Source of the DNA: Brevibacillus centrosporus
GTDB taxonomy: Bacteria > Bacillota > Bacilli > Brevibacillales > Brevibacillaceae
Direction of reading: 5' to 3'
Length of the DNA stretch: 64,000 nucleotides
Assembly: GCF_003710815.1 (NCBI RefSeq)
Contig: NZ_RHHP01000002.1
Coordinates: forward strand, 124,001 to 188,000
Shown: positions 56,443 to 64,000 of the stretch, piece after piece
Layout of the letters: each line of letters opens with the position of its first letter
Position numbering within the stretch: the first letter of the stretch is position 1
Position numbers and translations under genes: made by a program
Notes under the pieces: model-generated
Seen by the model: the letters and a program-made list of their open reading frames with translations, nothing else
Told to the model about the DNA's origin: nothing
The model's database searches: none

Positions 56443-58506
56443 TCAAGATCTCGACGACTTCAGATAAGCAAGCAACGCTTCTCCTTTGGAGGATATTTGA
56501 CTGCCCTGTCTGCCTTTGCCGACATGGATCAGCTCATCCTGCTGGAGCAGCTTCAAACGATAACGCAGCTGCTGCGACGATACCTGAAGGCCACTCTCCT
56601 GCAGTTGCTCTACAAGGTTGTAACGCCCTTGCCCTCCTTGACTGAGCTGCTGCAAAATCGCCGTCATTTCCTCCAGAAATCCGCGCTTCCCGTATTCCGC
56701 GATCATCGCTTCGCATTCCTGATCCATCACGACAGAAGGCAAAGGAGTGTGCGTGACCTCGCGCAAAAACGGGAGGTGACAGCTGTATGCCTCGTCGTCT
56801 ACGATGTGGGCCAAATACTCCACGACATTCTCCAGCTCACGAATGTTGCCCGGCCAATCGTAATCCAGCAGGGCTTTCATCGCTTCCGCTGAAAGAGTGA
56901 AGGGAGGTCGCCGCAGATCAAACGAGTACTTTTTCACGAAATGCTCGACTAGCCAAGGGATATCCTCCCGCCGCTTGCGCAGAGGCGGCAGATGGATCGG
57001 TAAAATGTTCAGGCGGTAGTAGAGATCCGCACGAAAAGTTCCTTCCTGCACCATTTGCTGCAAGTCCTGATTGGTCGCTGCAATGACGCGTATATCTGTG
57101 GGAATGACCTTACTCCCTCCGACGCGCATGATCTGGCGCTCTTGGAGGACACGCAAGAGCCTGTTTTGTATCGCGCCGCTGGCATCCCCGATCTCGTCCA
57201 GGAAAATGGTTCCTTTATGGGCCAGCTCGAACCAACCGATATGTCCGCCTTTCCGCGCCCCCGTAAAAGCGCCTTCCTCGTAACCGAACAGCTCGCTCTC
57301 CAGCAAGGATTCGGAAATAGCAGCAAAGTTCACCCCTACAAACGGCTCTCTACGCCGAGGCGAAGCGTTGTGGATAGCCTGGGCGAGCAATTCCTTTCCT
57401 GTCCCCGTTTCTCCCAGAAGCAAGACGGTGGAATTGCTCCTAGCAATCTTTTTAGCAATCTGAATCACCTGCGAAAACGTGGCACTCGCACCGTAGATAT
57501 CATCAAACTGGTATTTCGCTACGAGGCCTTTGCTGTAAAGACGAAGCCGGTATTCGTGCTCCATTTTTTCAATGTCGGCCGCCTTGCGAAACAGGATCAG
57601 ACTCCCTAGAAAGCTTCCTTCCATCACGATGTGCATCTTGCGAAAAAAGTAGGTTTTGTTCGCCCAATCTACCAATACATCCTCATTTTCCTCACATTGC
57701 TGGATGGCTTCATAAAAATCAGGCGGCAGGCAGACCGCTGACTTCTCTCCCACCACATCGACGCCATGCAGATTAAGCGAGTCCACTGCCTTTTGATTGA
57801 CGAACCGGACGATCTCGCTTTCATCAAACGCGATAACAGCATCCTCAATTCGGTTCACGATGGCTTCCAAATATTTACTCAACAAATGAGCATGCTGAAT
57901 TTCCTTGTTCAATTCCTTCGTGATGTAAATTAAGGACTGCATGGCTCGTGCCGTCACTTTTTGAAAATTGTCGCTGTTGAAGTGGGCGTAGATCGCGAGC
58001 AGCGTAGAAAGATCGATGACGCGAAACCCGATGTCCACCACCTTGCGGATATGGGGAGGGACATGCTCCGCTTCTCCTGGCGTCACGGCGATCTCGACGT
58101 CAGGCGGGTAATCGGCTCCCGGGTAGTACGGATACACTTCAAAGTCCATACCTGATGCGCGTAATAGCTCTACATTTTCCTGCGCGGTTTCCGCTGTATC
58201 GCTCACCAGCAGCACCTTGACACCCTTGGGAATTTCCAGCATCTCGCGCAGGTTGTGATAAGGCAGCATTCGCTTGGCAACGATCAGCTTGGATCCAGGT
58301 GGCACATACGACTCTACCTGGGGGACTATACTTTTGGTAGAGAGCACGACCAGCGAACCTGGCGTAATCGGACGAAACGGCAGCTGGTCTACCCGGATCG
58401 CCTCGATGTGGATGTCCTCCGAGATTCCAAGCTCATGGCACTGACTGACAACTGATTGCAAAAACTCATCCATTTTGGCTACAAACGTGACTGTTCTTTT
58501 CTCCAT
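56443..58506 (-). CDS. Sigma-54-dependent activator with atypical C-terminus
   Basis: 687 aa. N-terminal about 190 residues are an unrecognised sensor, partly like a two-lobed ligand-binding fold (KVLLVSDTAETAQENVELL). A PAS-like domain follows (about 225-320, ENEDVLVDW...). The AAA+ domain has Walker A GETGTGKELL, GAFTGA in EEGAFTGARKG, Walker B GTIFLDEIG and the arginine finger region RADLYYRLN. The C-terminus (about 600-687) is not a Fis-type helix-turn-helix but looks winged-helix (VSSQQLRYRLKLLQQDELIHV, GRQGSQISSKG). ATG 58506 has GGAGC at 8 nt. Encoded inside the operon it probably activates. Confidence 0.88.
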   Translation of the reverse strand: MEKRTVTFVAKMDEFLQSVVSQCHELGISEDIHIEAIRVDQLPFRPITPGSLVVLSTKSIVPQVESYVPPGSKLIVAKRMLPYHNLREMLEIPKGVKVLLVSDTAETAQENVELLRASGMDFEVYPYYPGADYPPDVEIAVTPGEAEHVPPHIRKVVDIGFRVIDLSTLLAIYAHFNSDNFQKVTARAMQSLIYITKELNKEIQHAHLLSKYLEAIVNRIEDAVIAFDESEIVRFVNQKAVDSLNLHGVDVVGEKSAVCLPPDFYEAIQQCEENEDVLVDWANKTYFFRKMHIVMEGSFLGSLILFRKAADIEKMEHEYRLRLYSKGLVAKYQFDDIYGASATFSQVIQIAKKIARSNSTVLLLGETGTGKELLAQAIHNASPRRREPFVGVNFAAISESLLESELFGYEEGAFTGARKGGHIGWFELAHKGTIFLDEIGDASGAIQNRLLRVLQERQIMRVGGSKVIPTDIRVIAATNQDLQQMVQEGTFRADLYYRLNILPIHLPPLRKRREDIPWLVEHFVKKYSFDLRRPPFTLSAEAMKALLDYDWPGNIRELENVVEYLAHIVDDEAYSCHLPFLREVTHTPLPSVVMDQECEAMIAEYGKRGFLEEMTAILQQLSQGGQGRYNLVEQLQESGLQVSSQQLRYRLKLLQQDELIHVGKGRQGSQISSKGEALLAYLKSSRS

Positions 58507-58580
58507 AACATTCGCTCCATACTCTTCTTCGGTGATCGAAAGCGCCAAAACGTGTAAGACGTCGATGAAAACGGGAAAGC

Positions 58581-58617
58581 GAAGACCAGAGCCGAAAAGC
58601 AGGCGGCTCCAGTCTTC
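58581..58617 (-). terminator. Strong hairpin after oppA
   Basis: GAAGACCAGAGCCG (58581-58594) pairs with CGGCTCCAGTCTTC (58604-58617) over 14 bp with two G-U pairs on the RNA. The downstream T run is weak, so it may be a partial terminator or a 3'-end stabiliser that raises oppA over downstream genes. Confidence 0.65.
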
Positions 58618-58625
58618 CTTCTACC

Positions 58626-60302
58626 TTACTTCTTCCCAATTTCCACCCATTTGTAATCAATTGTTCCTACAGGGTGGCGGATGATGCCTTTAATATTTGA
58701 CTGATCCATATACACTTTTGTTCCGAAGTAGATAGGCACCAGTGGCATATCATCCATGAAGATCTTCTCCGCGTCATGCATCAGCTTGAAGCGTTCCGTC
58801 TCATTTGCCGTATTGCGGATTTTTTCTACGAGTGCGTCGTAATCTTTGTTGCTGTAATTGATGCGGTTGCCCGGGTGGTCTGTCACGAACAGCTCCAGAT
58901 AGTTCACAGGATCGCCGTAGTCCGCGGGGATCGTGGAACGGGAGAACTGCAGCTTGCGGGCACGCTGGTCTGCCAGGAATACGTTCCATTCCTTGTTTTC
59001 CAGCTTTACATCAACACCGAGGTTTTTCTTGTACATTTCCTGGAGTACCTGGGCGATCGCTTTGTGCGTATCGCTCGTATTAAAGGTAAGGGTCACTGGC
59101 GGCAGTGTCGTCCAGCCCTCTTCTTCCATTCCTTTTTTCAGCAGCTCTTTCGCTTGCTCGACATCATTGTCTTTGAAGAAGTCTCCACCCTTTTCGCGGA
59201 AATCTCCGCCCTCCGGCTCTGGGAATCCGAGCGGTACGTGTGCAAGCGCAGCTGGCTGTTTGCCTTGTACGACATTTTCGATCAAGGTCTTGCGGTCGAT
59301 GGCCAGAGCAAACGCCTTGCGCACATTGACGTTAGTAAACGGCGGCATGGTCGTGTTCATGCGGTAGTAGTAGATGGATGCTTCCGGCTCTACCTTTGCC
59401 TCACCAGAGTCGATCAATTCCTTTTTCATATCGATCGGAACGGTCTGCACCATGTCCAATTGACTGGTTTTGTACATTTGATATTGCGTGTTTTCATCGT
59501 TGACCATGACCCAATCGATTCCTGCGAATTTGACGGAGTCCTTGTCCCAGTAGCCGTCGTTCTTCACGACCTTCACGGATTGGTCATGCACCCAATCTTC
59601 CATTTTGAACGGCCCGTTCGTCACGAGAGAGGACGCATTCTCTGCCCATTTCGGATTGCTCTCGACTACCTTCTTGTTGACTGGGAAGAAAGTCGGCTGG
59701 GTGATGATGTGCAGGAAGTAAGCCGCAGGTGCGTTGAGATGGACTTCAAAAGTCTTGTCGTCCAAGGCTTTCACTTTCACGCCGTCCGCTGTTCCCTCTC
59801 CTTTGTTGAACGCTTCGCCGCCATCGATGTAGTACGCCAGGAAGGCCGACGGAAATGCGTTGTTCGGGTCGAGAATCCGCTTGAAGGCAAATTCAAAGTC
59901 TTGAGCCGTCACTGGATCGCCATTGGACCATTTGCTGTCGCGCAGCGTGAAGGTATACGTTTTTCCATCTTCGCTGACGGTCCATTTCTCTGCCATCGCC
60001 GGTTGAGGCTTGTGATCTTTGTCCAGTCGGACCAAGCCCTCCATGGTGGCATTCAACACCTCATTGGACGTGCTGTCGAAACCTTTCGGCGGATCGAGTG
60101 AAGGCGGCTCCGTTTTCAGATTCAACCGGAGCTTGGCTGTCATGTCAGCTTGTCCGCCAGCATCCTGAGTCGCTTGCCCTGGTGTTGATCCCCCTTGCGC
60201 ACCCTGCTGTGGTGGCGCTGCCGATTGGCTACAGCCAGTGACTGCGAGTACAGCCAGAAGAGCAGCTGTACTGAGAACCTTCCATGCTTTTTGCCTTTTC
60301 AT
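58626..60302 (-). CDS. oppA: Oligopeptide-binding lipoprotein OppA
   Basis: 558 aa, family 5 solute-binding protein. Lipoprotein signal (about 1-24, lipobox VTGC), Gln/Gly/Pro-rich linker, then EPPSLDPPKGFDS, the family signature region AEKWTVSEDGKTYTFTLR and the C-terminal VPIYFGTKVYM. Captures oligopeptides for OppBCDF. ATG 60302 follows AAGGGGGT. Confidence 0.95.
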   Translation of the reverse strand: MKRQKAWKVLSTAALLAVLAVTGCSQSAAPPQQGAQGGSTPGQATQDAGGQADMTAKLRLNLKTEPPSLDPPKGFDSTSNEVLNATMEGLVRLDKDHKPQPAMAEKWTVSEDGKTYTFTLRDSKWSNGDPVTAQDFEFAFKRILDPNNAFPSAFLAYYIDGGEAFNKGEGTADGVKVKALDDKTFEVHLNAPAAYFLHIITQPTFFPVNKKVVESNPKWAENASSLVTNGPFKMEDWVHDQSVKVVKNDGYWDKDSVKFAGIDWVMVNDENTQYQMYKTSQLDMVQTVPIDMKKELIDSGEAKVEPEASIYYYRMNTTMPPFTNVNVRKAFALAIDRKTLIENVVQGKQPAALAHVPLGFPEPEGGDFREKGGDFFKDNDVEQAKELLKKGMEEEGWTTLPPVTLTFNTSDTHKAIAQVLQEMYKKNLGVDVKLENKEWNVFLADQRARKLQFSRSTIPADYGDPVNYLELFVTDHPGNRINYSNKDYDALVEKIRNTANETERFKLMHDAEKIFMDDMPLVPIYFGTKVYMDQSNIKGIIRHPVGTIDYKWVEIGKK

Positions 60303-60371
60303 TTGTGTAAGACCCCCTTATTCTTTGCCACATGAGTATATGGATAAACAGCTCCCGAAGAGAGAAGCCAT

Positions 60372-61397
60372 TTATGCACGAAGAGATTGCTTGACTGCCT
60401 CGAGCGTAAACGCGGTTTCAATGCGACCCACTGTCGACCCGCTCATGTTTTTGATCAACGGGTTGGTGTAGGCACCGAGCTCTTCCAAAGGACCATCCGT
60501 GCCTATTCCGAGCTGACGAAGCACTTCATTGACCACCGGATTGATCGCTCTGGCACCCCCGTCCTCGATTTTCACCGCAACGCCCAAGCCCGTTTTGCGG
60601 TCTCCCAGGCAATAGACGGATTCAGCACCTGCCTTGCCAACGATTCTTCCTTTAAAAGCGGTCATCAGGTCCGTGCAGTATCGGTTGTTGCCGCCTACCA
60701 TCTCGGGGTGAGCTGTCATGGCATCGGTGATTCGCTGGATCGCCTTCTGACGGTCAGGACTTTTCACGACTTCCGGCTTCGCCAGTTTAGCAAATGCCCA
60801 GGCGTAGTTGGCCAAAGGCAGCTCGTGGACCGGCACTCCACAGCCGTCTGTTCCCATGTAAATCTTTTCTTTTGGATAGCCCGTGATGTCTTCCACGACG
60901 TCGAGAATGCGCTGCTGCACCGGGTGGTCGGGCAAGTGATAGGTGCTGACATCCTCTCCCATATGCGTTGCTGTGGCGATCATACCGGAATGCTTACCTG
61001 AGCAGTTGCTAAATACAGGTGTCAGAGGCTTCCCTTCGCGGATCAGCTGTTTGTAGCTCTCCTCATCACGCGGCACATGTGTCCCGCATTGCAGCATAGC
61101 TTCCTGCTGACCTGCGCGCGCAAGGATTCCCATCGCACGAGAGCGATGACGCTGTTCCCCACTGTGAGATGCGCAGCAGAGCGACAGATCGGCAGGCTCC
61201 AGTCCGAATCGATCGGCAGCTCCCGTCTCCACGATCGGAATCGCCTGCAGCGGCTTCATGCTGGACCTTGCGTACGTGAGTCGAAATGGATCGCCATAGG
61301 AGTAGAGCAGAGTACCATCAGGATGTACGACAGCAATATGGCCGAGATGGGAGCTTTCTACCTTCTCGCCCCGGTATACGTTTGCTACCACGTTCAT
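60372..61397 (-). CDS. L-asparaginase II (Rhizobium type)
   Basis: 341 aa of the PF06089 family, unrelated to AnsA/AnsB. ARSSMKPLQAIP holds the SxxK-type active serine and lysine; NCSGKHSGM and GTDGCGVPV supply the Cys, Lys and Cys seen as a zinc site in R. etli ReAV. Hydrolyses asparagine to aspartate and ammonia. ATG 61397 follows AAAGGAGA. First gene after the sigma-54 promoter, so it is the lead gene of the operon. Confidence 0.92.
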   Translation of the reverse strand: MNVVANVYRGEKVESSHLGHIAVVHPDGTLLYSYGDPFRLTYARSSMKPLQAIPIVETGAADRFGLEPADLSLCCASHSGEQRHRSRAMGILARAGQQEAMLQCGTHVPRDEESYKQLIREGKPLTPVFSNCSGKHSGMIATATHMGEDVSTYHLPDHPVQQRILDVVEDITGYPKEKIYMGTDGCGVPVHELPLANYAWAFAKLAKPEVVKSPDRQKAIQRITDAMTAHPEMVGGNNRYCTDLMTAFKGRIVGKAGAESVYCLGDRKTGLGVAVKIEDGGARAINPVVNEVLRQLGIGTDGPLEELGAYTNPLIKNMSGSTVGRIETAFTLEAVKQSLRA

Positions 61398-61448
61398 AAC
61401 AAGTCTCCTTTGACTGCGTTAGTTTGAATGTTTGTACTTTTCTTACTA

Positions 61449-61465
61449 AGCAAGTCGCGTGCCAA
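61449..61465 (-). promoter_or_regulatory. Sigma-54 (-24/-12) promoter of ansA-opp
   Basis: Minus strand TTGGCACGCGACTTGCT, a full match to the TTGGCAC-N5-TTGCW consensus. The -12 element is about 53 nt before the asparaginase start. Transcription here needs an ATPase activator, and one is encoded three genes downstream. Confidence 0.92.
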
Positions 61466-61544
61466 CGCTAAAAAATGTACCTCAACTATCGTTTCTTTCC
61501 CATTTTCCCAGTAAAAAGGGGAAAACCCGTTCCAAACCTCCAAG

Positions 61545-61564
61545 AAAATAGGTTAACCTATTTT
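61545..61564. promoter_or_regulatory. Perfect 20-bp palindrome, likely activator site
   Basis: AAAATAGGTTAACCTATTTT, 79 bp upstream of the -24 element, the usual place for enhancer sites of sigma-54 activators. AATAGGT recurs at 61569-61575 and a GGTTACC-like pair lies at about 61587-61601. Binding by the regulator is inferred. Confidence 0.7.
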
Positions 61565-61614
61565 ACACAATAGGTCCATTCATTCCGGTAACAGGGTAAC
61601 CTCTCCTTGTTTGC

Positions 61615-61659
61615 ACAAAAAAACACCCTACATTCCCGTACTTTCCGGAAATAGGGTGC
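61615..61659 (-). terminator. Terminator of the alkylation-repair cluster
   Basis: ACACCCTA...TTCCCG and GGAAATAGGGTGCT form a long imperfect hairpin at about 61624-61659; on the minus strand a run of Ts follows (61617-61623). Confidence 0.85.
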
Positions 61660-61691
61660 TGAATTCTTTCTATCTACATGCCATGCGTACG

Positions 61692-62510
61692 TTAGGGAGC
61701 AAACCCGTTTTGACTCACGTAGATTTGATCAGCAGAGAATACCTGCCCCATTCGCTCCAGGACGATTTTGTACGCATCAGGATGATACCATTCCAACAGT
61801 CCCAGCTCCTCGTACCTTTTGGAAATACCGAGACTTCGCGTCCTTTTGCCACCGCTGCCATCCCCCATGAAATAGTCGTCCACGCAGACACGATTAACAA
61901 GAGGAACTAGCCTATCAGGAAAGGCTTCACTGCTCGGCAATAACGGAGCAATCGTCGCTTGCGTAGGCACTCCCGCTTCTTTTAACCTCTCCAAAGCCTT
62001 GAGCCTTGCTTGGATCGGAGGAGCCACAGGCGAAAACGCTTTGCGGATGTCATCGCGGTCTGTCTCTATCGTCATGCTGACCCGTACTTTGTCTTCCAGT
62101 TTTTGCAGCAAGTCGATATCGCGGGTGACGAGAGGGCTCCGCGTTTGTACGAACAGAAAATCGGGAGGATCCTCTACCATTACGGTCAGCAACGAACGCG
62201 TAACCTCTTCTTTAAATTCGATAGGCTGGTAAGGGTCCGTGCTCGATGACATGAAAATGGTGACCTTCCCTTTGGCTTTGGCTCGGTACAGCTCTTTGCG
62301 CAACAGCTCTGCCGCTTCTTTCTTGATATCCACCCATGTGCCCCACTGCTGTGAACGAAAGAGGGATACAGGCATCTGCCTTACATAGCAGTATGAGCAG
62401 CCAAAGGAACAACCAGTATAAGGATTCAATGAATGACTGTAGTCTACTAGAAAGCCCGTTCCTTTATTCAAGAGCGTCTTCGGGTGCTTCTCTCCTATTT
62501 CCACATGCAT
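61692..62510 (-). CDS. SPL-family radical SAM protein
   Basis: 272 aa. The cluster motif is GCSFGCSYCYV (CX3CX2C), close to spore photoproduct lyase and the COG1533 group. LNPYTGC and the Ser-rich SSSTDPYQPIE follow, then SMTIETDRDDI. Shorter than true SplB (about 340 aa). It may repair damaged DNA but the substrate is unknown. I start at ATG 62510 (MHVEIGEKHP); GTG 62504 is possible. Last gene of the cluster, 28 nt after the oxygenase gene. Confidence 0.86.
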   Translation of the reverse strand: MHVEIGEKHPKTLLNKGTGFLVDYSHSLNPYTGCSFGCSYCYVRQMPVSLFRSQQWGTWVDIKKEAAELLRKELYRAKAKGKVTIFMSSSTDPYQPIEFKEEVTRSLLTVMVEDPPDFLFVQTRSPLVTRDIDLLQKLEDKVRVSMTIETDRDDIRKAFSPVAPPIQARLKALERLKEAGVPTQATIAPLLPSSEAFPDRLVPLVNRVCVDDYFMGDGSGGKRTRSLGISKRYEELGLLEWYHPDAYKIVLERMGQVFSADQIYVSQNGFAP

Positions 62511-62538
62511 GCCAAACCGTTCCCTTCCAGACGCGAGC

Positions 62539-63252
62539 CTACTTGGCGTCGTGAAAAATAATCCCCAGACTATACCTTGTCCCAGACGCAATCGTACTGA
62601 CGCCATGGCGAAGGGTCGTCCTGTAGTAACCACGCGTCCCTGCCACCGGCCGATGCTGCGTGGGGAAAATCAGGCCAGCTCCCTGTTCAAGCGCGATGAC
62701 ATGACCTCTGCTCTGAGCACGCGGTCTCTGTTCGACGAGTAAAAACTCGCCGCCCGTGTAATCCCGCTCCTTTTGATTTAACACGAATACTACCTGAAAC
62801 GGAAAGAATTCCTCTCCATACAAATCCTGATGCAGACAGTTGTAGCCGCCTGCTTCGTACTTTAGGATCAGCGGAGTCGGCCGCGTTTGTCCTAGCTGGT
62901 GGCAATGATCGAGATATTCAGACAGCGCAGCAGGATAATAGGGTTCGCGGCCGAGCTGCCCGAGCCAGCGATTTGCCGATTTGGCAAGCTCTGGATAGAA
63001 CCCTTCGCGCAGCTCCAGCAGCAAGTTTGGCAGAGGAGACTGATAGTATTTATATTCGCCGATTCCGAAGCGATAACGCGCCATGTCGATCGTATTGCGA
63101 AAAAGCGCGGGGTTCTGATAGGTCTCTATCATTTTGTGGCATTCCCTTTCGTTTAGCAAGGGCGGCAGGACCGCATAGCCTTGTTCGTCCAATGATTGCT
63201 GCAAGCTCTCCCAATCGAAGGCTGCAATCCTCTCTCGCATCGGCCTAGACAC
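62539..63252 (-). CDS. 2OG-Fe(II) oxygenase (PF09859-like)
   Basis: 237 aa. The iron triad is HQD in NCLHQDLYGE and a distal His in RTTLRHGVS; the neighbouring Arg in GTRGYYRTT may bind 2-oxoglutarate. The family is known as oxygenase-NA and is linked with alkylation repair. GTG 63252 has GAGGGG 9 nt before; GTG 63261 and ATG 63240 are alternatives. Overlaps the methyltransferase gene by 8 nt, so it is translationally coupled. Confidence 0.88.
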   Translation of the reverse strand: MSRPMRERIAAFDWESLQQSLDEQGYAVLPPLLNERECHKMIETYQNPALFRNTIDMARYRFGIGEYKYYQSPLPNLLLELREGFYPELAKSANRWLGQLGREPYYPAALSEYLDHCHQLGQTRPTPLILKYEAGGYNCLHQDLYGEEFFPFQVVFVLNQKERDYTGGEFLLVEQRPRAQSRGHVIALEQGAGLIFPTQHRPVAGTRGYYRTTLRHGVSTIASGTRYSLGIIFHDAK

Positions 63253-63772
63253 GCAGCGCACTCCCCTCGTGAGACAGGAGGACTTCCTTCATCTCCATCC
63301 CGCCCCGATACCCCGTCAGCGTCCCGTTCTTTCCGATCACGCGATGGCAGGGAACACAGATCAGCACGGGATTCGCTCCAATCGCGGCTCCTACCGCCCG
63401 CACCGCAGCAGGCTTTTGAATCTGCGCGGCGATGTCCGAGTAAGTCCTCGTCTGTCCAAACGGAATCTGACAGAGGGCCTCCCAGACCGCTCGTTGAAAG
63501 GGGGTCCCGCGCACATCGAGAGGGATCGAAAAGCGATCTTTTTCCCCGTCGAGGTACGCGATCAATTCAGTGACATACGGCTGCAATCTCGCATCATCCT
63601 GTGTAAGCTTGCTGCCCGGAAAACGCTGGCTAACCCATGCGGACAATTCGTCCCACGGATGGTCCTGCGACCCAACGAAGCATAGGCCCTCCGAGGTCGC
63701 TGCCACATACAGACTCCATCCCTCATGGCTCAGCAATGTCCAGTACACTTCCGGCTTCTTCTCCATTTTCAT
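63245..63772 (-). CDS. ogt: O6-alkylguanine-DNA alkyltransferase (Ogt/AdaB)
   Basis: 175 aa suicide repair enzyme. The methyl-accepting Cys lies in PCHRVIG; FQRAVWEAL, PFGQTRTYSDIA and AVRAVGAAIGANP are all canonical. ATG 63772 follows GGAGGG. The Ada-like regulator gene overlaps by 50 nt upstream, as an adaA-adaB pair would. Confidence 0.96.
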   Translation of the reverse strand: MKMEKKPEVYWTLLSHEGWSLYVAATSEGLCFVGSQDHPWDELSAWVSQRFPGSKLTQDDARLQPYVTELIAYLDGEKDRFSIPLDVRGTPFQRAVWEALCQIPFGQTRTYSDIAAQIQKPAAVRAVGAAIGANPVLICVPCHRVIGKNGTLTGYRGGMEMKEVLLSHEGSALRV

Positions 63773-64000
63773 GAATAAATCCCTCCACGGACGATTGTTT
63801 ATGATGAAATTGGCGATACTCTGTAGGTGTACGCCCTGTCAGTTTTTTAAAGAGTGTCATGAAATAAGACGTATTTGGCATGCCTACTGCAGCGGCGATC
63901 TTCGCTACCTGCTGATCGGTATGAGCGAGCATTTCCTTGGCCGTCTCGATCCTAGTCTGCTGGACGTATTCGACCACAGTGACACCTTTGATCCGTTTGA
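63723..64000 (-). CDS. AraC-family regulator, probably AdaA (5' part beyond window)
   Basis: 92 C-terminal codons seen. The AraC helix-turn-helix runs from VVEYVQQTRIETAKEML to IAAAVGMPNTSYFMTLFKKLTGRTPTEYR. A short charged tail follows and overlaps ogt by 50 nt. In B. subtilis AdaA (methyl-phosphotriester sensor fused to AraC domain) precedes AdaB; whether this one has the Ada sensor cannot be seen. Confidence 0.85.
   Translation of the reverse strand, partial: KRIKGVTVVEYVQQTRIETAKEMLAHTDQQVAKIAAAVGMPNTSYFMTLFKKLTGRTPTEYRQFHHKQSSVEGFIHENGEEAGSVLDIAEP

Larger units (their letters stand above)
61398..61691. other. Regulatory region between the radical SAM gene and ansA
   Basis: 294 bp without a gene. 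Contains, in minus-strand order, the upstream gene's terminator (61615-61659), the palindrome (61545-61564), the sigma-54 promoter (61449-61465) and the asparaginase ribosome site. The A/T-rich 61480-61540 could bend. Confidence 0.75.

Noticed and set aside
1-64000. CRISPR arrays, insertion sequences, rRNA or tRNA genes
   Set aside because: No regularly spaced repeats, transposase genes or tRNA/rRNA sequences were recognised by reading.

Overview
The window reads as chromosome of an endospore-forming Gram-positive bacterium close to Brevibacillus/Paenibacillaceae. Grounds: a T-box leader, FapR-type operator, SpoVID, YsxE, GerM and LonB homologues, the hemAXCDBL order, Shine-Dalgarno sites of the AGGAGG type before GTG and TTG starts, and moderately GC-rich coding DNA. 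The genus is inferred from protein style and gene order. Almost everything is on the minus strand. Much of the window (racE-gerM, rph-rdgB-ysnB, tig, clpX, lonB, lonA, ysxC, hemAXCDBL, spoVID, ysxE, valS, folC) follows the block known from Bacillus subtilis, with lineage-specific insertions.

Layout. 1-1070: end of a solitary fabH under a FapR-type box. 1086-6976: murC, folC, valS, the last behind a valine T-box leader. 6972-10963: a three-gene partner-switching module (SpoIIE/RsbU-type phosphatase, anti-sigma-type kinase with an N-terminal Cys cluster, STAS antagonist). 11218-14654: spoVID and two CotS/YsxE-family spore-coat genes. 14927-18342: hemE-hemH-hemY. 18482-20255: a PadR-DUF1700-DUF4097 envelope-stress-like module. 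20308-23666: secreted 5'-nucleotidase, hydrolase, effector-binding protein. 23773-30065: hemA-hemX-hemC-hemD-hemB-hemL. With hemEHY, all steps from glutamyl-tRNA to coproheme lie within about 15 kb. 30265-32637: DMT transporter and a GH84 glycosidase. 32673-41105: ysxC, lonA, lonB, clpX, clpP, tig, a protein quality-control block. 41232-46624: ysnB-like phosphodiesterase, rdgB, rph, then gerM and racE, split by a plus-strand MFS gene. 46794-50791: superoxide dismutase, PhzF, LysR, DUF3899 and an AT-rich orphan lipoprotein.

50994-61564 holds the most striking unit. A consensus sigma-54 promoter (61449-61465) with a perfect 20-bp palindrome 79 bp upstream precedes eight co-directional genes: asparaginase, OppA, a sigma-54 activator, dipeptidase PepV and OppBCDF. 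This looks like a self-contained system for taking up peptides, cutting them and deamidating asparagine. 61692-64000 holds a tightly packed alkylation-damage cluster: Ada-like AraC regulator (cut by the window edge), O6-alkylguanine transferase, 2OG-Fe(II) oxygenase and an SPL-like radical SAM protein.
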